Source of the DNA: DATLFA01 sp039934635 | GTDB lineage: Bacteria > Actinomycetota > Acidimicrobiia > Acidimicrobiales > WLNW01 | Direction: 5' to 3' | Length of the DNA stretch: 12,747 nucleotides | NCBI GenBank assembly: GCA_039934635.1 | Contig: JBDTLT010000156.1 | Location: 1-12,747, forward strand | Part shown: positions 6,026-12,271 of the stretch, one piece after another | Layout: the number at the start of each line of letters is the position of its first letter | Numbering within the stretch: position 1 is the first letter of the stretch | Made by a program: the position numbers and the translations under genes | The notes under the pieces: generated by a model | Databases searched by the model: none | Told to the model about the DNA's origin: nothing | The model's input: the letters and a program-made list of their open reading frames with translations, nothing else

Positions 6026-7461
6026 TCCAACGAAGCGCGCCACGCTCGTTCGGCCCGTCCGAGCTCGGTTTTCGGTGGCGTGTCGAAGCGATACTCCTCG
6101 AACAGGTCGCGCCACCGGTTGCGCGCACCGAACTGACCCAGTAGCGCGCACATGCTCCATACCACTCGGTCGAGTATCACGAACGACGCCGGCATCATGA
6201 GCTTGGCGATGACGTCGGCGAACGGACCGGTGACGTCGAGCAGGCTCATCATCGTCGTGCCGGTGAAATCACGCGTGAACGTGAACTCCTCTTCGAGGTA
6301 GGGCTTGTACGGCGCGCTCACGTACTCCCACACATGCATCGGGTCGAGGCCGTGATCCGCGGGGAGGAAACCCACTTTGACCATGCGGTCGACCATGACT
6401 TCGTATTCACGATCGAGAAGCGGATCGATGAGGGGCATGAGCGCCTCGAACTCGCCCTCGGCCCACCGCTTGACGAGACCGAAGTCGAGGAAAGTCACCG
6501 TGCCGTCGTCGTGGAATTTGTAGTTGCCCGGATGGGGGTCACCGTTGAACACACCGTTGCGATAGATCGACCCTTGCACGAAGCGAAAGATCACTTCGGC
6601 CACGTGCTGGCGCTCCTCGTCGGTCGAGCTGGCGATGAAATCCTGGAAGCTGAGTCCGTCGACCCACTCGCTCGTGAGCACGCGTCGCGTCGAGTACTCG
6701 GGCAAGACGTCGGGCACGTGCACGAATGGATGGTGCCGGTAGCGCTCCGCGAACTCGGCCTGGCACGATGCTTCGAGGCGATAGTCGAGCTCGTCGAACA
6801 TGCGGGCCCGCAACTCTTCGACGAGTGCCTTGGTATCGAGGCTCTTCAACGTGAACGAACTCAACATCGCGTAGAGAAGCTCGGCGTTGGCGAGATCACT
6901 GCCGATCGCCATGTCGATACCCGGATACTGCACTTTGACGGCGACGATGCGACCGTCGCGCGTGACCGCGCGGTGCACCTGTCCGATAGAGGCTGCGGCG
7001 GCCGGTAGTTCGTTCCACTCGAGGAAGATGTCGTGCGGATCGCGGCCGAGCTCTTCGCGTACGACCTGCGCGGCGGCCGAGGGCGACATCGGTGGCACGT
7101 CGGCTTGCAGCGTGGCCAACGCCGCTTGTGCCTGTTGTGGCAGGCCGTCGAGGATGAACGACATCATCTGGCCCGCTTTCATGATGACGCCCTTCATGTT
7201 GCCGAGCTCGCGGGCGACGTCTTCGGCGGTCTTGATCTTGAACTGCTCGTCGAGTTCGCGACGACGTTCGGCGGTAGCCGCGGCGCCGCGCGCTTTGGTC
7301 AACGCGAAATGTGCGGCGCGCCGCACGGTGAGCCGCCAGATACGCGCCGTGCGGACGATGCGATCGCGCCGGCCGGCGTCACGCAGCGTCAGGCGGGCCG
7401 CGACGTAACCCAGTCCACCGACGGTGGACGCGCCGATGGCCGCCGCGCGACGACGTCTCAC
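6004..7461 (-). CDS. AarF/UbiB (ABC1) atypical kinase-like protein
   Basis: This 485-residue protein has the marks of the UbiB family. KAGQ at 95-98 is the KxGQ motif that replaces a normal nucleotide-binding mode. The Ala-rich loop AAAASIGQVHRA lies at 154-165, the ATP Lys176 is in VAVKVQYP, GDPHPGN at 307-313 is catalytic-loop-like, and the metal-binding motif DFG is at 326-328. Family members bind and hydrolyse ATP and support quinone or lipid biology; this protein's client is unknown. N-terminal residues 1-25 (Arg-rich then GASTVGGLGYVAARL) may associate with the membrane. The start codon overlaps the stop of the small upstream gene by four bases (ATGA), so translation is probably coupled. 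The 3' end overlaps the convergent protease gene by 22 bases. Confidence 0.85.
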   Translation of the reverse strand: MRRRRAAAIGASTVGGLGYVAARLTLRDAGRRDRIVRTARIWRLTVRRAAHFALTKARGAAATAERRRELDEQFKIKTAEDVARELGNMKGVIMKAGQMMSFILDGLPQQAQAALATLQADVPPMSPSAAAQVVREELGRDPHDIFLEWNELPAAAASIGQVHRAVTRDGRIVAVKVQYPGIDMAIGSDLANAELLYAMLSSFTLKSLDTKALVEELRARMFDELDYRLEASCQAEFAERYRHHPFVHVPDVLPEYSTRRVLTSEWVDGLSFQDFIASSTDEERQHVAEVIFRFVQGSIYRNGVFNGDPHPGNYKFHDDGTVTFLDFGLVKRWAEGEFEALMPLIDPLLDREYEVMVDRMVKVGFLPADHGLDPMHVWEYVSAPYKPYLEEEFTFTRDFTGTTMMSLLDVTGPFADVIAKLMMPASFVILDRVVWSMCALLGQFGARNRWRDLFEEYRFDTPPKTELGRAERAWRASLDQKSVGL

Positions 7462-7664
7462 GGGCTCGGAGCGACGGCGGGACCGACGAGCGCAACGAGG
7501 GCCGCGTCGGCCGAGTCGTAGTTGTCGTGCTCGATGTCCTCCATCGCGTTCTCGACGAGAGCGATGTCTCGCTCGAGGTCGCTGACGAGGTCGAGCAAGC
7601 GATCACGATCGAATGTTGCGGGTGACGTTGCGGGGAATCGATCGGAGATCTGCTCGCGGTCCAT
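7458..7664 (-). CDS. Small acidic helical protein coupled to the AarF-like gene
   Basis: This 68-residue protein is not recognised. Residues 18-50 (DFRDR-type N-cap then RLLDLVSDLERDIALVENAM) form an acidic amphipathic helix with Leu/Val/Ile spaced as in a coiled coil. The segment EDIEHDNYDSADAALVALVG follows. This resembles the helical N-terminal part of small DksA/TraR-like proteins, but no zinc finger is present. Two points support a real gene: the ATGA overlap with the AarF start and a -10 element six bases before its ATG. It may be a small binding partner of the kinase-like protein; this is inference from position only. Confidence 0.65.
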   Translation of the reverse strand: MDREQISDRFPATSPATFDRDRLLDLVSDLERDIALVENAMEDIEHDNYDSADAALVALVGPAVAPSP

Positions 7665-7670
7665 TCGAAG

Positions 7671-7676
7671 ATTCTA
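7671..7676 (-). promoter_or_regulatory. Leaderless-type -10 element for the small gene and AarF operon
   Basis: On the minus strand TAGAAT (five of six bases of the TATAAT consensus) is followed by cttcga and then the ATG at 7664. No Shine-Dalgarno is present. Confidence 0.5.
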
Positions 7677-7697
7677 CGACGGCGGGCAAGCTGCTCC

Positions 7698-7727
7698 TTG
7701 ACATGCAGCCGTTTGGCTGCATATATT
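7698..7727 (+). promoter_or_regulatory. Near-consensus sigma-70-type promoter of the SRPBCC-ArsR genes
   Basis: A perfect -35 TTGACA (7698-7703) and a -10 TATATT (7722-7727, five of six bases) are 18 bases apart. The expected start is near 7734, giving a leader of about 33 bases with the Shine-Dalgarno AAGGAG at 7753-7758, eight bases before the ATG at 7767. It is the strongest promoter seen in the window, and a palindrome fills its spacer. Confidence 0.75.
7703..7722. promoter_or_regulatory. Palindromic operator filling the promoter spacer
   Basis: Eight-base perfect arms atgcagcc and ggctgcat flank gttt. The site starts on the last base of the -35 and ends on the first base of the -10, so a bound dimer would block RNA polymerase. 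The ArsR half of the protein at 8236-9042 is the obvious local candidate. Confidence 0.6.
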
Positions 7728-7751
7728 GGCAGCCAGATAGCTGCATATATG
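7704..7751. repeat. Two tandem 24-bp units with gcagcc...gctgcatatat
   Basis: Units 7704-7727 and 7728-7751 agree at 18 of 24 positions, including gcagcc at the left and gctgcatatat at the right of each. The second unit has shorter arms (gcagc at 7729-7733 and gctgc at 7740-7744) and covers the expected transcription start. The 24-bp period would place two bound dimers slightly over two helical turns apart, which suggests cooperative repression. Confidence 0.6.
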
Positions 7752-7766
7752 TAAGGAGCTGGAGAT

Positions 7767-8213
7767 ATGGCTGATATTCGACACCGGGTGGGCATCGCCG
7801 CCTTGCCCGAAGAGATCTACGAGAAGTTGGCGACGATCGACGGTCTCGCCTCTTGGTGGACCCGCGACGTCACCGGCGATGCGGGCGTGGGCGGGACGCT
7901 GGAGTTCTCCTTCGGCGGCGGCCATCGCATCGCCGGGATGCAAGTCGTCGACCTGCAGCCGGCAAGACGGGTCGGCTGGCGTGGGGTCAAAGGTCCGGAC
8001 GAATGGCTCGACACCACGTTCACCTTCGATCTCGCTCCCGCCACCGAAGAGACCGTGTTGTTGTTCACTAACGCAGGGTGGCGCGAACCGGTCGAGTTCA
8101 TCCACCACTGCACCACCAAGTGGGCGTATTACATCCTCGGCCTGAAGGCATCGCTCGAGGGCGGCAAGGCAAGGCCCTACCCCGACGATATGCACATCAG
8201 TAGCTGGGACTGA
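7767..8213 (+). CDS. SRPBCC (AHSA1/START-like) domain protein
   Basis: This 148-residue protein is a single helix-grip domain. The N-terminal strand RHRVGIAALPEEIYEKLATIDG leads into ASWWTRDVTGD, a typical AHSA1 turn. The beta-sheet middle is GGTLEFSFGGGHRIAGMQVVDLQP and RVGWRGVKGPDEWLDTTFTFDL, and the long C-terminal helix is WAYYILGLKASLEGG. Members bind hydrophobic ligands in the central cavity; the ligand here is unknown. It has the strong Shine-Dalgarno AAGGAG and the operator-controlled promoter upstream. The ArsR-SRPBCC gene follows after 22 bases on the same strand, a common pairing in which ArsR represses the SRPBCC gene. Confidence 0.8.
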   Translation: MADIRHRVGIAALPEEIYEKLATIDGLASWWTRDVTGDAGVGGTLEFSFGGGHRIAGMQVVDLQPARRVGWRGVKGPDEWLDTTFTFDLAPATEETVLLFTNAGWREPVEFIHHCTTKWAYYILGLKASLEGGKARPYPDDMHISSWD

Positions 8214-8235
8214 CCCGCGCCTAGCGTCGCCCCGG

Positions 8236-9042
8236 ATGGACGATGTCTTCAAAGCACTGGCCGACCCGAGCCGCCGTCAGCTACTCGACACCTTGAAGGA
8301 CCGCGGCGGGCAGAACCTACGCGAGCTGTGTGCCGGGCTGAACATGGCGCGGCAGTCGGTCAGCAAACACCTCGCGGTGTTGGAAGCGGCCAACCTCGTC
8401 GCCTCGGTGCGACACGGCCGAGAGAAGTTGCACTACCTCAACGTCGCGCCGATCAACGACATCGCGCAGCGTTGGATCAACCGCTACGACCAAGCGCGCG
8501 TCGACGCGCTGTCGGACCTGAAACAAGTACTAGAGGAGACCCCGATGGAGAAGCCAACGTTCGTCTACACGACGTACATCAACACCACGCCCGAACGACT
8601 CTGGCAAGCCTTGACCGAACCCGCGTTCACGAAGCGCTACTGGGACACGGTGCTCGAGTCGGATTGGAAGGTCGGTTCCACGATCACATGGGACAACCAT
8701 GGTGTGCGCATCGAGGATCCCGCTCAAGTCGTGCTCGAATATGAACCGTTTCGCCGGTTGTCGTATTCGTGGCACACCTTCACCCCCGAGTTGGCCAAGC
8801 GTTTCGGATTCAACGACGAACTGCAGGAAAAGTTGGCCAATGAGCGGCGGTCGAAGGCCACGTTCGAGATCGAGCAAGACGGGCCGGTGGTCAAGTTGAC
8901 GATCGTGCACGACGATTTCGATCCTGGCAGCACTGCGGCGCTGATGGTCAGTGAAGGTTGGCCGCACGTGTTGTCCGATCTCAAGACGCTGCTCGAGACG
9001 GGCGAGACCCTGCCGCAATCCGCCACGAGCGCTGCCGGCTAG
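8236..9042 (+). CDS. ArsR-family regulator fused to an SRPBCC/AHSA1 domain
   Basis: This 268-residue protein has an ArsR-type winged helix at residues 1-95: FKALADPSRRQLLDTL, the recognition helix ARQSVSKHLAVLEAA at about 38-52, then the wing VRHGREKLHYLNV. No Cys-rich metal site is visible, so metal sensing is unlikely. An AHSA1 domain follows from about residue 104 (TFVYTTYINTTPERLWQALTEP is its first strand and helix, read in two parts) to 255. The AHSA1 half could be a ligand sensor for the regulator. In other actinobacteria the two activities are usually separate neighbouring genes. A strong internal Shine-Dalgarno and in-frame ATG at Met104 remain at the junction. No clear Shine-Dalgarno precedes 8236. 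The stop overlaps the convergent lipoprotein stop in a shared CTAG. Confidence 0.8.
   Translation: MDDVFKALADPSRRQLLDTLKDRGGQNLRELCAGLNMARQSVSKHLAVLEAANLVASVRHGREKLHYLNVAPINDIAQRWINRYDQARVDALSDLKQVLEETPMEKPTFVYTTYINTTPERLWQALTEPAFTKRYWDTVLESDWKVGSTITWDNHGVRIEDPAQVVLEYEPFRRLSYSWHTFTPELAKRFGFNDELQEKLANERRSKATFEIEQDGPVVKLTIVHDDFDPGSTAALMVSEGWPHVLSDLKTLLETGETLPQSATSAAG
8533..8547 (+). promoter_or_regulatory. Internal Shine-Dalgarno and ATG at the ArsR/SRPBCC junction
   Basis: GAGGAG (8533-8538) stands six bases before an in-frame ATG (8545). Initiation here would give a separate SRPBCC protein of about 165 residues. A TAG in the +1 frame overlaps it (8531-8533), as expected if two genes once abutted here. 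Confidence 0.5.
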
Positions 9043-10022
9043 CGCGTGAACTCCATCAAGGAGACCTCGGCCCCATCGCTGCGCACTGCGAGCGGTCGTC
9101 CCCGCGGGCCCCGAACGATCGACGTCCCCGCGGGGACGTCGATCGAGTGCGTTTCGTTGCCGTCCGCGAGGTTGATCTCGCCGCACCCGACCACCGCCAA
9201 CCCGAGATCCGTTGCATACAGCGCGGCCGACTTGCACTTGGTGTCGAGTTGCGAGGTCACCGGCTCTACCAAGTTCGCCGCGTCGAGTCGCAAGAGTTGC
9301 GATGGTGAACCGGCGAGTAGATAGGTGCCGTCGTCCGACGGTGCCATCGATCGGATCTCGCGCTGGCCCAGATCGTTTGTCGGTTCGCGCCAGCGAGTGA
9401 CGTCGGGTTCGTAGATCCAGCGAAGGCGATTGCCGGCGACGACCACGATCGCGCCATCGCTCAACTCGGCCAGTTGCGCGCTCGACCAGTCGGACACCGC
9501 GCGACGATCGGGCGGCCCGGGGAACTCGGAGTACTTCCCGTCACGATCGAGGCGCGATCCGCCCTCCGCGCCGAAGACGTAGACGGCGTCGCGCGCCGCG
9601 AATATCGACACGCTGGCATCGGTCGGGCCGCGGAGCACGAGCGTGTCCGCCCGCTGGTCGTCGCTGAGCGCGACCGACGCCAACTCGAGGCTGCCGCGGT
9701 CCGTCGTCAGGTACCACGCGCGGTCGTTCCACGAAACGAGCCGCGACTTCGTACTAGGAAGGTCGCGTCCGCGCTCGACCCACGTCGCGCCGGTCGCCCA
9801 TGGGTCGTAGCGGAGCAGGCGACCGTCGGTGAGCGCAAGGACGGTGTCGGCGTTGTCGACGACCGCGTCCGCCGCGATCGCCCGAGGCGGTGCGGGAAGC
9901 GCGGTGAACCGCAATGAGCCCTGTTGCTCCGCCGAGTCGGCGCCGTCCTTGCCCCCCGAACAACCGGCCAGCACGGCCACCGCGACGAGCGCGAGCAGGC
10001 CGTGGCGCAGCATTCGACGCAT
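9039..10022 (-). CDS. Lipoprotein with probable beta-propeller-like repeats
   Basis: This 327-residue protein starts MRRMLRHG, followed by a hydrophobic stretch and the lipobox LAGC with the lipidated Cys at residue 21. A Gly/Ala/Gln-rich linker follows. The remainder repeats short strand-rich units of about 40-45 residues (DGRLLRYDP, DRGSLELASV, DAVYVFG, DGAIVVVAGNRLRWIYEP, DDGTYLLAGSPSQLLRLD), suggesting a six- or seven-bladed propeller on the outer membrane face. Two Cys (in DTKCKS and VVGCGE) may form a disulfide. No family is recognised and the role is unknown; binding of a partner or ligand is likely. It ends in a CTAG shared with the convergent ArsR-SRPBCC gene, and its 3' part contains a perfect 30-bp palindrome. 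Confidence 0.7.
   Translation of the reverse strand: MRRMLRHGLLALVAVAVLAGCSGGKDGADSAEQQGSLRFTALPAPPRAIAADAVVDNADTVLALTDGRLLRYDPWATGATWVERGRDLPSTKSRLVSWNDRAWYLTTDRGSLELASVALSDDQRADTLVLRGPTDASVSIFAARDAVYVFGAEGGSRLDRDGKYSEFPGPPDRRAVSDWSSAQLAELSDGAIVVVAGNRLRWIYEPDVTRWREPTNDLGQREIRSMAPSDDGTYLLAGSPSQLLRLDAANLVEPVTSQLDTKCKSAALYATDLGLAVVGCGEINLADGNETHSIDVPAGTSIVRGPRGRPLAVRSDGAEVSLMEFTR
9116..9145. repeat. Perfect 30-bp palindrome with no spacer
   Basis: The left arm cgatcgacgtccccg (9116-9130) is the exact reverse complement of the right arm (9131-9145). It is inside the lipoprotein gene, 77-106 bases before that gene's stop. A 12-base copy of its core (cgtccccgcggg) also occurs at 9097-9108. It can form a cruciform or a strong RNA hairpin on both strands. 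It also lies 74-103 bases downstream of the convergent gene's stop. Confidence 0.8.
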
Positions 10023-10028
10023 CCATTC

Positions 10029-10034
10029 AGTCTG
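10029..10034 (-). promoter_or_regulatory. Possible leaderless-type -10 element for the lipoprotein gene
   Basis: On the minus strand CAGACT is followed by gaatgg and then the ATG at 10022. The spacing matches the other candidates, but the first T of TANNNT is C. Confidence 0.3.
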
Positions 10035-10144
10035 GCAGCGCGAGTCGCAGCTGGAGTCCTATGCGAAGAAGTAACCGGCGATGTCGGCGAGCACACGTGT
10101 CCCTGAGTCCGAGTACACGGTTACATCACATCGGGTGGCGCCGA

Positions 10145-10150
10145 TAGTGT
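10145..10150 (+). promoter_or_regulatory. Leaderless-type -10 element for the double SDR gene
   Basis: TAGTGT is followed by six bases and an ATG at 10157, the second of two adjacent in-frame ATGs (10154 and 10157). This spacing suggests translation starts at 10157. No Shine-Dalgarno is seen. A weak -35 candidate (ttacat, 10121-10126) lies 18 bases upstream. Confidence 0.45.
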
Positions 10151-10153
10151 CGC

Positions 10154-12052
10154 ATGATGCTTCAGTTGGCGCAGAAAATGGCGGTCGTCACCGGTGCGGG
10201 CAGCGGAATCGGCAGAGCGCTGGTCCAGCAGCTCGTCGCCGAGGGTTGCCACGTGGCGATGTGCGACATCAACGGCGAGTCGCTCCGAGAAACCGACGCG
10301 TTGATTCGCGCCTCCAACCCATTCGACGTTCGTACGAGCACCTTCGTGGCCGACACGTCCGACCGAGAGGCGATGCGCGCCTTTGCCGCCGATGTACGGG
10401 AGCGCCACGCCACTGATCACATCGACCTGCTCATCAACAACGCGGGACACGGAGGCGGCGAGAGCTTCGTGACGAGCCCCGAGGAGGAGTGGGAGCGCAC
10501 CTTCGACGTCTGCTGGAAGAGCGTCTACGGGACCACCCGGGAGTTCCTGCCGATGCTCGTGGCGAGCCCGGCCAGCCTCGTCGTGAACGTCGCGAGCGGA
10601 AACGCCCTGGTGCCCCACCTCGGCGCCAAAAGCCCGGTCACCGCCTATGCCTCCGCCAAGTTCGCGGTCAAGGGGTTCACCGAGTCGCTCATCACGGACT
10701 TCGCCCTGCACGCACCAAACGTCCGCGCCGTCGTGGTGATGCCCGGACGGGTCAACAGCTCGATATCGCAGAACTCGGCTCGCCTACTCGGCAAGGACCC
10801 GCTCACCCTCGACGAGGCGCAGATCATCGACGCGCGCCACCGGCTGGCCGCGCAGGGCCTCGACGTCGACGCATTGTCCGACGACGGGATCCGGCGCACG
10901 TTGCTCCGGCGTCAAAAACACTTCGACACCAGCGGCACGCTGTCGTCGGCGCAGGCGGCGACGACCATCCTTGACGGCCTCAGGGCCGGGAAGTGGCGGA
11001 TCGTGGTCGGGTACGACCTGTTCATTGTCGACCGGGTGGTGCGCCGGCACCCAACGTGGGCGTTCGCCATGGAGCGGCGGCGGGTGAAGTACTACGCCGC
11101 GGTCCGAGACGGTGGTCCCATGCTGGCAACAATGGCCCGCGACCGGATCCGGCGGCGATGGTGGGTCGCGTCGGGCCGGTCGGCCTCGCCGGAGCTGTGG
11201 GAAGCTCCAACGATGAGCAAGACGAAGAATGTGCTCATCACCGGCGCCTCCACGGGCATCGGCGAGGCGGCCGCTCTCCACTTCGATCGGCTGGGGTGGC
11301 GGGTCTTCGCCGGCGTGCGCAAGGAGGAGGACGGCGACCGCCTGCGGGCCGAGGCGACCGAGCGGCTGACGCCGGTGCTCCTCGATGTGGCCGACGAGGC
11401 CCAGGTGAACGACGCGCTGGCCAAGGTCGACGGACTGCTCGGAGAGGATGGCCTCGACGGACTCGTCAACAACGCCGGGATCTCCGTCGGCGGCCCGATC
11501 GAGGTCCTGCCACTGGACGAGTGGCGCCGGCAGTTCGAGGTGAACCTCCTCGGCCAGATCGCGGTCACGAAGGCGGCCCTGCCCGCCCTCCGGCGGGCCT
11601 TCGGGCGGATCGTCTTCGTCGGTTCGATCAGCGGACGATCGGCACCGGCGTATCTCGGGCCGTACGCGGCGTCGAAGTACGCGTTGGAAGCGGTCGCGTC
11701 GTCGCTCCGTGAGGAACTCCGTCCCTGGGGCATCCGGATTTCCATGGTCGAGCCCGGAGTCATCGACACACCGATCTGGCGCAAGGGACCGACGCTCGAG
11801 GAGTTCGTAGCCATGGTCGACGAGGAGAGGTTTGCGCTCTACCGCGCACAGTTGGAAGGGATGGCGGGACACATCGAGACGATCGCCGCTCGTGGCATCC
11901 CGGCGTCCAAAGTGGCCAAGACGGTGGAGCACGCCCTCACCGCCACCCGGCCGCTCTACCGCTATCTCGTCGGGCGCGACGCGCAGATCATCGGTATCAC
12001 GCAGCGCGCGCTGCCCGATCGCATCGCCATGCGCATCCGGAGAAAGCTCTGA
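10154..12052 (+). CDS. Tandem short-chain dehydrogenase/reductase (two complete SDR domains)
   Basis: One 632-residue frame contains two classical SDR enzymes. The first has TGAGSGIG at 13-20, NNAG at 95-98, Ser148, and Tyr165/Lys169 (YASAK), plus a C-terminal basic extension to about residue 350 (WRIVVGYDLF, HPTWAFAMERRRVKYY). The second starts at Met354 (MSKTKNVLITG) and has TGASTGIG at 363-370, NNAG at 439-442, Ser491 with Tyr504 and Lys508 (S-x12-Y-x3-K spacing). Both look catalytically intact and would use NAD(P)H; substrates are not readable. The second may be more lipid- or sterol-like, as it carries the motif VEPGVIDTP. The joint is short (RSASPELWEAPT). The 5' end could start at 10154 or 10157. 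The domains could act in sequence, or the frame could represent two genes with the stop lost. Confidence 0.8.
   Translation: MMLQLAQKMAVVTGAGSGIGRALVQQLVAEGCHVAMCDINGESLRETDALIRASNPFDVRTSTFVADTSDREAMRAFAADVRERHATDHIDLLINNAGHGGGESFVTSPEEEWERTFDVCWKSVYGTTREFLPMLVASPASLVVNVASGNALVPHLGAKSPVTAYASAKFAVKGFTESLITDFALHAPNVRAVVVMPGRVNSSISQNSARLLGKDPLTLDEAQIIDARHRLAAQGLDVDALSDDGIRRTLLRRQKHFDTSGTLSSAQAATTILDGLRAGKWRIVVGYDLFIVDRVVRRHPTWAFAMERRRVKYYAAVRDGGPMLATMARDRIRRRWWVASGRSASPELWEAPTMSKTKNVLITGASTGIGEAAALHFDRLGWRVFAGVRKEEDGDRLRAEATERLTPVLLDVADEAQVNDALAKVDGLLGEDGLDGLVNNAGISVGGPIEVLPLDEWRRQFEVNLLGQIAVTKAALPALRRAFGRIVFVGSISGRSAPAYLGPYAASKYALEAVASSLREELRPWGIRISMVEPGVIDTPIWRKGPTLEEFVAMVDEERFALYRAQLEGMAGHIETIAARGIPASKVAKTVEHALTATRPLYRYLVGRDAQIIGITQRALPDRIAMRIRRKL
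11199..11215 (+). promoter_or_regulatory. Possible internal start of the second SDR domain
   Basis: GGGAAG (11199-11204) lies eight bases before an in-frame ATG (11213), where the second SDR domain begins. It may allow separate production of a 279-residue enzyme. The match to the anti-Shine-Dalgarno is moderate. Confidence 0.4.
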
Positions 12053-12073
12053 CGGGCGTCGAGCCCTGTCAGG

Positions 12074-12079
12074 TAACCT
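12074..12079 (+). promoter_or_regulatory. Possible -10 element of the tRNA-Lys gene
   Basis: TAACCT lies nine bases before the first base of the tRNA. A weak -35 (ctgacg, 12049-12054) is 19 bases upstream, overlapping the end of the SDR gene. Confidence 0.35.
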
Positions 12080-12088
12080 CCAACCCGC

Positions 12089-12161
12089 GGGTCGCTAGCT
12101 CATCGGGTAGAGCAGGGGACTTTTAATCCTCAGGTGCTGGGTTCGAGCCCCAGGCGGCCCA
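12089..12161 (+). tRNA. tRNA-Lys(TTT)
   Basis: The 73-base gene folds as a complete cloverleaf. The acceptor arm is gggtcgc with gcggccc and discriminator A161, the D stem is gctc/gagc, the anticodon stem is gggga/tcctc (one G-T pair) with loop cttttaa, and the anticodon is TTT at 12122-12124. The variable loop is aggtg, and the T arm is ctggg/cccag with loop ttcgagc. CCA is not encoded. The anticodon reads AAA and, by wobble, AAG. It lies 36 bases after the SDR gene and 110 bases before an integrase gene, so its 3' end is a likely integration site. Confidence 0.95.
12137..12161 (+). other. Probable attachment site at the 3' end of tRNA-Lys
   Basis: Tyrosine recombinases of integrative elements commonly use tRNA 3' ends, and the element normally restores the tRNA. 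The integrase starting at 12272 reads away from this tRNA. The second att copy should lie to the right of the window, so the exact core cannot be fixed here. Confidence 0.4.
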
Positions 12162-12190
12162 CTTCATTTGCGCAGGTCAAGGCACGTGCA

Positions 12191-12218
12191 AGTGTCGACA
12201 GCTCTGTGGACTGTCACT
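12191..12218. repeat. Bulged inverted repeat between the tRNA and the integrase
   Basis: The arm agtg plus acag (with a tcg bulge) pairs with ctgtcact around a nine-base loop. It lies between the probable attachment site and the integrase gene, where recombinase arm sites or an excisionase site may be found. It could be chance. Confidence 0.25.
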
Positions 12219-12271
12219 GCTCCCCTTCACAATCTCACGAACGTCTCACCGATGACGTACACGGAGGGCAC

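Noticed and set aside
8236..8540. Metal-sensing role for the ArsR domain
   Set aside because: The characteristic Cys pair of metal-binding ArsR proteins is absent; only one Cys is seen (in RELCAGL), so a ligand-sensing role through the fused SRPBCC domain is more plausible.
10784..11932. 382-residue minus-strand frame antisense to the double SDR
   Set aside because: It is a mirror of SDR codons with His/Arg/Asp-rich low-complexity content.
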